From Zhengella sp020637775 (GTDB lineage: Bacteria; Pseudomonadota; Alphaproteobacteria; Rhizobiales; Rhizobiaceae), in NCBI RefSeq assembly GCF_041397485.1, contig NZ_JAWKWO010000003.1:310001-374000 (forward strand): DNA of 64,000 nucleotides, written 5' to 3'. A program made the position numbers and the translations under genes. Under the pieces are notes generated by a model. The model had not been told where the DNA came from. It did no database searches and was given only the letters and a program-made list of their open reading frames with translations. This document shows, piece by piece, positions 26,188 through 36,375 of this stretch; within the stretch, counting starts at the first letter, position 1, and every line of letters starts with the position of its first letter.

Positions 26188-28680
26188 ATGGTGTTGCAAG
26201 GTACAGGGCGGTTTTTCTCCCTTCTTCGGGCACTGGCTTTCCTGTCAGCCGTCGTGCTGGCCGGCTGGACCGGCTCGACCCATGCCCAGGTTGACGAAGC
26301 AAGCATCCTCTCCGAGAAACGCCCGGTCATCGAGGATCTGATCGCGACCATCGAAGACCTGAACGCATCTGTCGATGCGGTCAGGGACAGCGACAGCGGT
26401 CTGGTCAACGTGCAGATCGCTGCGGAGGATGCAGCCCGCGATCTGCTTAATGAATCGGTGGCGTTCCGTCCGCGTCTGTCGGAAATCAATGCCCGGCTGG
26501 AGCAACTCGGTCCGCCACCCGCCGATGGTCAGCCGCCAGAGCCGGAAAGCGTGACACAGGAGCGCAATCGCCTGCTCGCCGAGAAGTCGGCCATCAACGA
26601 CCTGCTCGGACGGGCCGAGAACAGCTCGCTGGCGGCGAACCGGCTGGCCGACCGGATCAACACGATACGCCGTGACCTCTTCACGCAGGCACTGACCCGC
26701 CGCTACGACGTCAATTTCGGGTTATTCGGTGAAACACTCGCGGATTTCGAAAGCGAGTTGCGGCAGTTGTGGTGGACCGTTTCCAACTGGTTCCGTTTCG
26801 TTTCGACCTTCAAGGCACCGGCTGCGCTCTCGGCCACTTTCCTTGCGCTGGTTTGTGCCGCCTTTCTCATGATCGGAGGGAAGCGGGTCTTCGGACGGGT
26901 GATCCGGCCTGACCCTGCTGTCGAGGAACCCGGTTACCTGGCTCGCCTTTCCACGGCCTTCTGGTCGACATTGCTGCCTTCCGTTGCCTTCTGGGTTTTC
27001 CTGGCGGCGACCTATTTCCTTTTTGAACAGTTCGAGGTCCTGCGCCCCGGCATCGACCGCATCCTGTCCTCGACATTCGAAATGGCCGGTGTCGTTTTCT
27101 TCGTCAACCGGCTGGCGCGGGCCGTGCTCAAGCCGGCCATGCCAGCCTGGCGCCTCGTGGCGGTGGAGAGCCGGCCGGCGCGGCTCCTTTACTGGATCGC
27201 CACCGCGATGGCCTTCATTACCGGGTTCGACTACGTGCTGAACACGGTCAATTCGGTGATGATGTCGCCGCTGAGCCTGACCGTTGCCAAGGGCCTTTTC
27301 TCGACGGTCCTTCTGGGGCTGATCATCCTGGGCACAGGTTTCGTGCGCCCGACCACAACGGAGGAAGGCGTACCGCGGGCCTGGCCGATGCCCGTGCGGT
27401 TCCTGCTGTTTGGACTTGGCGCGGTGACGGTGATGGCGTCATTGCTCGGATTTGTCGGGTTCGCCCAATTCCTTGGCAAGCAAGTGGTGATTACCGGCGC
27501 AATTCTCGCGACCATGTATCTTGGCTTCAAGGCCGCGCAGGCCATAGCCGAAGAAGGCAATTTCGAGCGGACACTGATCGGTGGCCTGCTGTCAGGCGCG
27601 GGGCGAAGCGATGGCAAGACGCTGGATCAGCTTGGCCTCGTTGCAAGCCTGGCCATCAATTTCCTCGTCCTGCTGATCGGCGTGCCGATGATCCTTTTGC
27701 AATGGGGTTTCCAGTTTGCCGATATCCAGGCCTGGGCGCTCCGGCTGGCAACCGAAGTCACGATCGGCAATGTCTCTTTCTCGCTGGTTGGCATCCTGAC
27801 CGGCATTGTCATCTTCCTGCTGGCCTATTTCGCCACCCGCTGGTTCCAGGGCTGGCTCGACGGGCATGTGCTCAGCCGCGGCCGGTTCGATGCAGGCGTT
27901 CGAAATTCCATACGCACGGCCGTGGGTTATCTTGGCGTTGCATTGGCGGTGCTGATCGGGATTTCGGTTGCGGGTATCGATCTCTCCAATCTTGCGCTCG
28001 TTGCCGGCGCCTTGTCCCTGGGCATCGGCTTCGGTTTGCAGAACATTGTTTCCAATTTTGTTTCCGGCCTGATCCTGCTCGCGGAACGCCCTTTCAAGGT
28101 CGGGGACTGGATCGAGGCGGGGCCATATATGGGCCTGGTGAAGAAGATTTCCGTCCGGGCAACGGAAATCGAGACCTTCCAGCGCCAGACGATCATCCTG
28201 CCGAATTCCGATCTCATCAACCAGCCCGTCGGCAACCGGACACATCGCAACCATCTGGGCCGCGTGGATATCGCGGTTGGTGTTTCCTACAACAGCGATC
28301 CGGCCGAGGTCCGGGACATCCTCATGCGCCTGGCGCGGGAGCACCGGCTGGTTTTGCGAAATCCCGAACCGGTCATCTATTTTGCCGCATTCGGGGCATC
28401 GTCTCTGGACTTCGAGCTTCGCGTCTACCTGGCTGATGTTTTTGATATCCTGATCGTCGAGACGGAATTGCGAATGGCCATCCATGCCGCCTTCAAGGAG
28501 GCCGGCATCGAGATTCCGTTCCCGCAGCAGGACATTCATATCCGCTCCGGCATGCCGGGCGATATTCGTGCTGTCGCCGATTCCCTGCGTGCCGAACCGG
28601 AACGCAGGGCCAGGGGAGACGCGGAACTGCAACCGGACCGGACCGAGGGAACACGTGACAAGCCGGGAAATGCGACGTGA
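26188..28680 (+). CDS. Large MscS-family mechanosensitive channel with DUF3772-type periplasmic domain
   Basis: An 830-residue inner-membrane channel of the MscK/YbiO-like large MscS class. A signal peptide ending near THAQ is followed by a periplasmic coiled region (about 25-200) like DUF3772. A series of about ten transmembrane helices (about 210-640) comes next. The MscS pore helix and beta domain begin at LGIGFGLQNIVSNFVSG (about 611-627) with RPFKVGDWIE after it. The C-terminal vestibule ends in a charged tail. It releases osmolytes on hypo-osmotic shock. GGAGCGGGCAAGG precedes the ATG; an upstream in-frame start would overlap the nitroreductase. Confidence 0.92.
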   Translation: MVLQGTGRFFSLLRALAFLSAVVLAGWTGSTHAQVDEASILSEKRPVIEDLIATIEDLNASVDAVRDSDSGLVNVQIAAEDAARDLLNESVAFRPRLSEINARLEQLGPPPADGQPPEPESVTQERNRLLAEKSAINDLLGRAENSSLAANRLADRINTIRRDLFTQALTRRYDVNFGLFGETLADFESELRQLWWTVSNWFRFVSTFKAPAALSATFLALVCAAFLMIGGKRVFGRVIRPDPAVEEPGYLARLSTAFWSTLLPSVAFWVFLAATYFLFEQFEVLRPGIDRILSSTFEMAGVVFFVNRLARAVLKPAMPAWRLVAVESRPARLLYWIATAMAFITGFDYVLNTVNSVMMSPLSLTVAKGLFSTVLLGLIILGTGFVRPTTTEEGVPRAWPMPVRFLLFGLGAVTVMASLLGFVGFAQFLGKQVVITGAILATMYLGFKAAQAIAEEGNFERTLIGGLLSGAGRSDGKTLDQLGLVASLAINFLVLLIGVPMILLQWGFQFADIQAWALRLATEVTIGNVSFSLVGILTGIVIFLLAYFATRWFQGWLDGHVLSRGRFDAGVRNSIRTAVGYLGVALAVLIGISVAGIDLSNLALVAGALSLGIGFGLQNIVSNFVSGLILLAERPFKVGDWIEAGPYMGLVKKISVRATEIETFQRQTIILPNSDLINQPVGNRTHRNHLGRVDIAVGVSYNSDPAEVRDILMRLAREHRLVLRNPEPVIYFAAFGASSLDFELRVYLADVFDILIVETELRMAIHAAFKEAGIEIPFPQQDIHIRSGMPGDIRAVADSLRAEPERRARGDAELQPDRTEGTRDKPGNAT

Positions 28681-28799
28681 CATGCGGGCAAGCGCCACGA
28701 TTGCCTGTTCAGGCGCCGTTCAGGTTGATCGTGTAGTCTGACAATAAAGGTGCAGAGCATGGCTCTGTCGCAAGAGGGACGGCCTTCGGCCGCAGGAAC

Positions 28800-29063
28800 A
28801 TGAAGAAACTGATTATCGCCGCAGTCATCCTGGCGGGCATGTCTGCACCGTCGCTGGCAGCAAGCCTGACAAACAAGGATGGCGATCCACACACACTTAT
28901 CGTCACGGAAGGTGCGAACAAGGGTGAAATCACGGTCGCTGCCGGCGAATCCGTTTCGATTTGCCCGAACGGGTGCTTCGTGACCATGCCAAATGGCGAT
29001 CGTGAAGCGCTGACGGGCGATGAGGCCATCGAGATCTCAAACGGCAAGGCGGTATTCAAGTAA
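28800..29063 (+). CDS. Small secreted protein
   Basis: An 87-residue protein with a clear signal peptide (KKLIIAAVILAGMSAPSLA). The 65-residue mature domain has two cysteines (SICPNGC) and probably a small beta fold. No family is recognised with confidence. Its leader RNA carries two hairpins: CAGAGC/GCTCTG (28753-28767) and CGGCC/GGCCG (28780-28792). The second abuts the AGGA ribosome site and could affect translation. A strong terminator follows. Confidence 0.8.
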   Translation: MKKLIIAAVILAGMSAPSLAASLTNKDGDPHTLIVTEGANKGEITVAAGESVSICPNGCFVTMPNGDREALTGDEAIEISNGKAVFK

Positions 29064-29101
29064 GACTTGCGTCTCGTGCCTCTGCTCGTCAGTCATTGAT
29101 A

Positions 29102-29134
29102 AAAGCCGGATAAAATGTCCGGCTTTTTCTTTTG
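29102..29134 (+). terminator. Rho-independent terminator
   Basis: AAAGCCGGA (29102-29110) pairs perfectly with TCCGGCTTT (29118-29126) across a seven-base loop, followed by TTCTTTT. It ends the small secreted protein gene and separates it from the glycolipid cluster. Confidence 0.9.
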
Positions 29135-29266
29135 CCCATTAACCGGCTATTGACTGTCCGCCATGAAACACACCCGCAATTCGCATGATCTATCGCTGAA
29201 TTAAGTCTATTTCATCCGCTCTTCCCCATAGTCCGGCACAGATCCTGACTTTCGGGGAACAAAGCC

Positions 29267-30718
29267 ATGGATGTGCGCAATGAAGCGGTGACCATACCGC
29301 TTGCGATTGATCTTGATGGGACATTGATCGCAACAGACCTTCTCTGGGAGGGGCTGTTCCTTCTGCTGCGGAAGAATCCCCTTTACCTGTTCATGGTTCC
29401 TTTCTGGATCGCTTCGGGCGGTCCTGCCCGGCTCAAGGGTGAGATTGCAGGGCGCGTCGTGCTTGATGCGGGGAGCTTGCCCTATCGGGCGGACGTCCTG
29501 GCGCGTATCCGAAGCGAGCGGGCGCGTGGGCGCCGCATCATACTTGCGACCGGTTCGCCACGCGCCTTCGCGGACGCCATAGCCGACCATCTCGGCCTGT
29601 TCGATGTCGTGCATGCGACGGAAAACGGAACCAACCTGACTGCCGGACGAAAGCGGAAGCTGCTCGTGGAGCACTACGGTGAGGCGGGCTTCGACTATGC
29701 GGGCAATTCGCGGCCGGACATTCACATATTCGATGTTGCGCGGCAGGCTATCGTTGTGGCGCCGGACAGGGCCGCGGCGAATTGGGGGCGGGCACACAAT
29801 GCCGACCTGATAGAGAAACCGGCGGCCGGGTGGCGCGCCGTCGTCAAGATGCTGCGTGTCCACCAATGGCTCAAGAACACGCTCATCGCGGTTCCTGTCA
29901 TCCTGAGCCATGAATATTTCAATGCGGTCATGGTGGTGCAATGCGTGATCGCTTTCATCGCCTTCTCCGCAACGGCATCAGCGATCTACATCGTCAATGA
30001 TTTCTTCGACCTGCCGCTGGACCGCCAGCATGCCACGAAGTGCAAGCGCCCGTTTGCCTCCGGAGCGCTGTCGATTCCTTTCGGCCTGAAATCCGTTGCG
30101 GTCCTGCTGACCATTTCCGTCATCGCGGCCAGCCTGCTCGATCCGCTTTTCTGGCTTGTGCTTGGCGGCTACCTTGTCACGACGACAGCCTATTCGCTGT
30201 CGCTCAAGCGAATGCTACTCATCGATGTGCTGACGCTGGCCGGTCTCTACACGATGCGCATCCTTGCAGGTGCCGCGGCGACCGACACCGGGGTTTCCTT
30301 CTGGCTGCTTGCCTTTTCTGTCTTCTTCTTCCTCTCGCTTGCACTGGTGAAGCGTTTCGTGGAGCTGAAGGATACCGACATCGAGGAAGGCATCCGGCTG
30401 GCCGGACGGGGCTACCGGCGCGAGGATTTCGAGGTCATTTCGCAGGCGGGACTCGGAGCGGGGTTCGCCGCCGTGCTCGTTCTTGCGCTCTACATCGATT
30501 CCGACGCGGTCAAGGCCATGTATGCCACACCGTGGATGATCTGGCCGCTGGCGCCGCTGGTGCTCTACATCATCCTGCGCATATGGGTACTTGCCCGGCG
30601 TGGGGAGATGCATGAGGACCCTGTCGTCTTCATCATGCGGGATTGGCGCAGCCAGATGATGGCGGCTTTCGGCGCCATCATGCTCCTTCTGGCGCTCTGG
30701 TCGGGGCCTTGGGCATGA
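29267..30718 (+). CDS. HAD phosphatase-UbiA prenyltransferase fusion
   Basis: A 483-residue two-domain protein. Residues 1-200 form a HAD-like phosphatase (IDLDGTLIATD at 14-24, ILATGSPRAF as motif II). Residues 205-480 form a UbiA-type membrane prenyltransferase with about nine helices and the Asp-rich motif NDFFDLPLDRQH followed by KCKRPFASG (about 244-266). The UbiA half resembles decaprenyl-phosphate phosphoribosyltransferase of the mycobacterial arabinan pathway, which joins PRPP to polyprenyl phosphate; the HAD half would remove the 5'-phosphate. It is coupled by ATGA to a DprE1-like gene, which supports that pathway. Confidence 0.88.
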   Translation: MDVRNEAVTIPLAIDLDGTLIATDLLWEGLFLLLRKNPLYLFMVPFWIASGGPARLKGEIAGRVVLDAGSLPYRADVLARIRSERARGRRIILATGSPRAFADAIADHLGLFDVVHATENGTNLTAGRKRKLLVEHYGEAGFDYAGNSRPDIHIFDVARQAIVVAPDRAAANWGRAHNADLIEKPAAGWRAVVKMLRVHQWLKNTLIAVPVILSHEYFNAVMVVQCVIAFIAFSATASAIYIVNDFFDLPLDRQHATKCKRPFASGALSIPFGLKSVAVLLTISVIAASLLDPLFWLVLGGYLVTTTAYSLSLKRMLLIDVLTLAGLYTMRILAGAAATDTGVSFWLLAFSVFFFLSLALVKRFVELKDTDIEEGIRLAGRGYRREDFEVISQAGLGAGFAAVLVLALYIDSDAVKAMYATPWMIWPLAPLVLYIILRIWVLARRGEMHEDPVVFIMRDWRSQMMAAFGAIMLLLALWSGPWA

Positions 30719-32067
30719 CAGGGGATTTCCAGAGCTTCGGCCGTATCCGGATCGCGCGCCGGCGGGCCATCGGGCCTGCGGCCGCCCAGGCGCTGTTGCT
30801 TGACGGCAGCGCGGGGGCGGGCGGTATCCTGCCCTTTGGCAACGGCAGATCCTACGGGGATTCCTGTCACAATGACGGTGGCCTTCTGGCCGCGATGCGG
30901 GGGCATGCCGGAATCCTGTCATTTGATCCGGAAAGCGGCGTGCTGGAAGCGGCGGCGGGCACGACGCTGGCCGAGATCATTGCCCATTGCGCAGCGCATG
31001 GCTGGTTCCTGCCCGTCACGCCGGGGACCCAGCATGTGACGCTCGGCGGCGCCATCGCAAATGATGTCCATGGCAAGAACCATCACCGGCGCGGCAGCTT
31101 TGGCGCACATGTGGAGAGCATTGCGCTGGTGCGCTCGGACCTCGGTCGCCTGGACTGCTCGAAGGATGCCAATCAAGGGCTTTTTCGCGCCACCATCGGT
31201 GGCATGGGTCTGACCGGCCTCATCGTCAGCGCGCGCATCCGCATGATGAAGGTCGCTTCTCTGGATATTGCGGAAACGGTCATGCCGTTTTCCGGTCTCG
31301 ATGCGTATTTCGAACGCGCGGAAGAAGCCGATGCGCAACATGAATATGCCGTGGCATGGATCGACCAGATGGCCAGGGCCGGACGGGCCGGGCAGGGGGT
31401 GCTGCTCGCCGGAAACCATGCCGCGAACGGCAATCTGGACGGCGCGGCGCGCAGACCGCGCCTGGCGGTTCCGTTCCAGCCGCCTGTCACGGTGCTGAAC
31501 CGGCCTTTCCTGGCACTCTTCAACAAGGTCTATCGCGCGGCGCAGGTCCGCAAGGCCGGCCGGGACAACATCACCGGATGGCGCTCCTATTTCTACCCTC
31601 TGGATGCGGTCGGGCACTGGAACCGGCTGTATGGTCCGCGTGGACTGTTCCAGCACCAGAGCCTTGTCCCGGTTGATGCTGCCCGTGAGACGATTCCCCG
31701 GCTCCTGAGAGCCACGCACGAGGCTGGCCAGGGATCGTTTCTGACAGTCCTGAAGCGCTTCGGCGCCATGGCGCCGGCAGGTCTCCTGTCCTTTGCCCGC
31801 CCCGGATACACACTGACCCTGGATTTTCCCAATCGCGGCGCGGCGACGCTTGCGCTGCTTGGCGAACTCGACCGGATCACGCTGGGTGCCGGCGGCGCGG
31901 TCAATCCTTACAAGGATGCACGCATGGCACCGGAGACCTTCGCTGCGTCGTTTCCGAACTGGGAGAACCTGGAGGCATGGCGCGACCCGGCCTTCATGTC
32001 GGACTTCTGGCGGCGTACGGCGCTGCGCCTCGGCGAACACGGCCAGGCGAAGGAGGCCGCCGAGTGA
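30715..32067 (+). CDS. DprE1-like FAD-dependent oxidase
   Basis: A 450-residue FAD-binding (PCMH fold) oxidoreductase. Its motifs FGNGRSYGDS (41-50) and GGAIANDVHGKNHH (111-124), then GSFGAHV, match decaprenylphosphoryl-ribose 2'-oxidase DprE1. That enzyme oxidises the 2'-hydroxyl of lipid-linked ribose to a ketone. The start overlaps the stop of the HAD-UbiA gene. The next gene is not a short DprE2-type reductase, so the fate of the keto-sugar may differ from the mycobacterial route. Substrate identity is inferred from family and neighbours. Confidence 0.9.
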   Translation: MTGDFQSFGRIRIARRRAIGPAAAQALLLDGSAGAGGILPFGNGRSYGDSCHNDGGLLAAMRGHAGILSFDPESGVLEAAAGTTLAEIIAHCAAHGWFLPVTPGTQHVTLGGAIANDVHGKNHHRRGSFGAHVESIALVRSDLGRLDCSKDANQGLFRATIGGMGLTGLIVSARIRMMKVASLDIAETVMPFSGLDAYFERAEEADAQHEYAVAWIDQMARAGRAGQGVLLAGNHAANGNLDGAARRPRLAVPFQPPVTVLNRPFLALFNKVYRAAQVRKAGRDNITGWRSYFYPLDAVGHWNRLYGPRGLFQHQSLVPVDAARETIPRLLRATHEAGQGSFLTVLKRFGAMAPAGLLSFARPGYTLTLDFPNRGAATLALLGELDRITLGAGGAVNPYKDARMAPETFAASFPNWENLEAWRDPAFMSDFWRRTALRLGEHGQAKEAAE

Positions 32068-32170
32068 TGGTTACTGCTTCGCGAACAGAATCCATAAATT
32101 ACAACAAGTGTCTGAATTCACGAAATATTATTCAGTATTTGCTACAGAATGAGCAGATGGGGAGTACGCG
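32068..32170 (+). promoter_or_regulatory. AT-rich gap inside the glycolipid cluster
   Basis: This 103-base gap is far richer in A and T than its neighbours (for example CACGAAATATTATTCAG). It breaks an otherwise tightly packed series of genes, so a second promoter for the downstream five genes is likely. No single -35/-10 pair stands out. Confidence 0.4.
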
Positions 32171-32611
32171 ATGAAATACATACCGTTCATTCTGTTCACG
32201 GTCATGACAAATGCTGCGGCCCAGCTGATGCTGAAATATGGCATGTTGCAATTGGGCGAACTGTCCTTTGCCGGTGTGAACCCGGTTCTGAAGCTCCTGC
32301 AGATCGTTTTCAGCCCATGGATCTTCTTCGGGCTTTGCGTCTTCGTCATCTCCATGGCGTCGCATCTCTATGTGCTGTCGAAGGTCGAGCTTTCCTTCGC
32401 CTATCCCTTCCTGAGCCTGGCCTATGTCGCGGTCGCCGTCTTCGCCTACTACGTCTTCAGCGAGGACCTGAACGCGCTGCGCATGGCGGGCATCGGCTTC
32501 ATCTGCATCGGCACGGTGTTGATCGCGCAGAGCGGCCGCGAACGCCCGGAAGCGACCGACACGGCCCAAGTCTCCGATACCACCATCCAGACAAGCGAGT
32601 TGACCCGATGA
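32171..32611 (+). CDS. Small EamA/ArnE-like membrane protein
   Basis: A 146-residue protein with four transmembrane helices (about 3-22, 42-62, 73-95 and 100-120) and a hydrophilic tail. Its size and pattern are those of half-size DMT proteins such as ArnE/ArnF, which flip undecaprenyl-phosphate aminoarabinose, and of SMR exporters. In this cluster a flippase for a lipid-linked sugar is the natural guess. GGGGAG precedes the ATG, and the stop overlaps the next start (ATGA). Confidence 0.75.
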   Translation: MKYIPFILFTVMTNAAAQLMLKYGMLQLGELSFAGVNPVLKLLQIVFSPWIFFGLCVFVISMASHLYVLSKVELSFAYPFLSLAYVAVAVFAYYVFSEDLNALRMAGIGFICIGTVLIAQSGRERPEATDTAQVSDTTIQTSELTR

Positions 32612-33618
32612 GACATATCATAATTGGCGGTGACGGTTTTGTCGGCCGCCATCTTGCGCCCAAGCTGATCGCCGATGGCGAAGAGGTGGTCGTGGCCGAT
32701 ATCGTGAAGTCGAACCTTGCGCATTATGCGCAGGCGCGTTTCGTCCATTGCGACGTGACGAAGCCGACGGATCTGGCCGAACTGGGGATCCGCGCCGATG
32801 ACATGGTCTACAACCTGTCGGCCAAAATGCTTTCGCCGATCCAGGTGCGGGCCAAGCGGCACGCGTTCTTCTTTCCGGTCAACTACAACGGAACGGTCAA
32901 CATCATCGAGGCCATGGACAGGGCGGGCGCGCCCAACCTCGTCCATTTCACCACGGACATGATCTACGGCCATACCGTGGTGACACCGATGACGGAGGAT
33001 CACCCGGTTGCTCCGCTCGGCGAATACGGCTTGTCGAAATGGAAGACCGAGCTGCTCGCCCATGAATGGCGTGAAAGGGGCATGAACATCTCGCTGTTCC
33101 GGCCACGCCTGATCATCGGCCCGGGTCGTCTCGGCATCCTGTCAAAGCTGTTCAAGCTGATCGACCTCAACCTGCCGGTTCCGATGATCGGCTCCGGTCG
33201 CAATCCCTATCAGTTCATTTCCGTGTTCGATTGTGCGGAAGCCGCGCGACTGGCCTGGAAGGCGGGCGTACCGAACGAGGCCTACAATCTCGGATCGCTC
33301 AATCCGCCCCCAGTGCGCAAGCTGCTGGGCGACCTGATACGGCATGCCGGATCGAGATCCATCCTGCTGCCGACACCCGGATGGGCCGTGAAGCGGACGC
33401 TCGACCTTCTCGACCTTCTCAACATGCCACTGATGGACCCGGAGCAATATCTCATCGCGGACGAGGAATGCATCCTGGATGTTTCCAAGGGGGAGCGGGA
33501 GCTCGGCTGGGTGCCGCAATACCGCGACGAAGACATGCTCAACGCCGCCTATAGCGAATATCGCGCGGCAATCGACGGCAAGGCTGCCGCTGCTGGCGCC
33601 CACGCACCGGCCGAATAA
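32608..33618 (+). CDS. Extended SDR NAD-dependent epimerase/dehydratase
   Basis: A 336-residue sugar-nucleotide type extended short-chain dehydrogenase. The dinucleotide motif is GGDGFVG (7-13), the catalytic dyad is Tyr140 and Lys144 in EYGLSK, and a Thr pair in HFTTDMIYG supplies the Ser/Thr of the triad. It could reduce or epimerise the keto-sugar made by the DprE1-like enzyme, or act on a sugar nucleotide. It is longer than DprE2, which is a short-type SDR of about 250 residues. It lies between the putative flippase and the aminotransferase on one transcript. Confidence 0.88.
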   Translation: MRHIIIGGDGFVGRHLAPKLIADGEEVVVADIVKSNLAHYAQARFVHCDVTKPTDLAELGIRADDMVYNLSAKMLSPIQVRAKRHAFFFPVNYNGTVNIIEAMDRAGAPNLVHFTTDMIYGHTVVTPMTEDHPVAPLGEYGLSKWKTELLAHEWRERGMNISLFRPRLIIGPGRLGILSKLFKLIDLNLPVPMIGSGRNPYQFISVFDCAEAARLAWKAGVPNEAYNLGSLNPPPVRKLLGDLIRHAGSRSILLPTPGWAVKRTLDLLDLLNMPLMDPEQYLIADEECILDVSKGERELGWVPQYRDEDMLNAAYSEYRAAIDGKAAAAGAHAPAE

Positions 33619-33633
33619 GGAAGGAACGAGCAG

Positions 33634-35109
<1,476 letters not shown>

Positions 35110-35112
35110 TCC

Positions 35113-36348
35113 ATGGCGCTGGAAACCGAACGCAGCGCTGGCGCGACAGGCAGCCGCGCCGACCCGCGGCCGGTCCTTCTGGCGCTGATTTCCATGCTTC
35201 TCAAGGGCTTCGGGCGTGCCTGGACCCGCCATGGTGCGTGGATCGGCCTTGTGCTTCTTGGCACCTTCTTCGGCGCGGTCATGCTGATCGGCTGGTTGCG
35301 GCCGGTCCATGCCTGGGACATGGTGGCTTACCTTGCTGCCGCGTGGAAGGGCGATTTCGCCACGCCGCAGGCCCTCCATCATGCCGTTTGGGAGGCCGTG
35401 CGGCTGGGAACGGAACCAGACCGGTTCGCGGTACTTGCGGAAGGCGATGCCTACCGGGTCCGCCAGTTCACCGACCCGCTTGCCTTCTACTCACAGCTCG
35501 GCATGTATGAAGTCAAATGGCTCTATGTGCAGATGATCCGGTGGATCGCTCCGTTCACGGGCGCGATGCAGGCCGGCTATGCGATCAATGTCGCGGCATG
35601 TGCCGGTCTGTTCGCCATTCTCGCATGGTGGCTTCATTCGGTGCGCATGCTCAACCTCGCGCCGCTGGTGATTGCGCTCCTCATGGTGGCCGGCTTTCCG
35701 GCACTTGCGATGGCGGAATCGCCCGATTTGCTGAATGTCATGCTGGTGGCGGCGGCACTCCTGCTTCTGGACCGGGACCGGATGATTGCAGGATCGCTGG
35801 TCGGCATTCTCGCGGTCGCCGTGCGGCCGGATTCCATCGTGCTCGTGGCTGGACTCATGGGCACGTTCTGGCTGTGGCGCCAACGAGGGGCGGCCGTGCT
35901 GGCAGTGGCATTCGCGGCCTGCGTGCTGGTCTATGCCGGTATCCAGTCAGTGACGGACCATCCCGGCTGGTGGCCGCATCTGTGGTTTTCGACCTATCAC
36001 ATGCAGGAAAACATGCAGGACTTCCGCCCGGATTTCTCGCTGAAAGTCTACGGCATTGCCTTTGCCTGGAACCTGGTCAGATCGGCCTTCGAAAACAGCT
36101 GGCTCGGCCTTTATATGGCGGGGCTGGCGGCATGGGCATTGCTGTCATCCGGCGGAATGTCATTCGGCCGGCGCCGCACAGCCTTGCTGGCTGCGGCGAT
36201 GGGGGCCATCGCCCTCAAGTTCATGATCTTTCCGCTGCATGATGGCCGCACCTATTTCCCGATGCTTGTGCCGGCACTCGTGATCATGCTGGCGGAAACG
36301 CGCGATCGGGCGCGAGAGCGGGCGGGTGTCCCGCATGTTCCGCAATGA
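35113..36348 (+). CDS. Polytopic membrane protein, possible GT-C glycosyltransferase
   Basis: A 411-residue protein with about nine or ten hydrophobic helices. An acidic first periplasmic loop, HAWDMVAYLAAAWKG, recalls the catalytic loop of lipid-dependent GT-C transferases such as ArnT and the arabinosyltransferases. RPDS and LHDGRTYFPML in later loops are possible acceptor or lipid-phosphate sites. No named family is recognised, so the glycosyltransferase role rests on topology, the loop and the neighbours. It starts three bases after the aminotransferase stop and converges with the PIG-L gene. Confidence 0.65.
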   Translation: MALETERSAGATGSRADPRPVLLALISMLLKGFGRAWTRHGAWIGLVLLGTFFGAVMLIGWLRPVHAWDMVAYLAAAWKGDFATPQALHHAVWEAVRLGTEPDRFAVLAEGDAYRVRQFTDPLAFYSQLGMYEVKWLYVQMIRWIAPFTGAMQAGYAINVAACAGLFAILAWWLHSVRMLNLAPLVIALLMVAGFPALAMAESPDLLNVMLVAAALLLLDRDRMIAGSLVGILAVAVRPDSIVLVAGLMGTFWLWRQRGAAVLAVAFAACVLVYAGIQSVTDHPGWWPHLWFSTYHMQENMQDFRPDFSLKVYGIAFAWNLVRSAFENSWLGLYMAGLAAWALLSSGGMSFGRRRTALLAAAMGAIALKFMIFPLHDGRTYFPMLVPALVIMLAETRDRARERAGVPHVPQ

Positions 36349-36375
36349 TGCGGCGGCTGCCGCCAAGCCGGGCGC

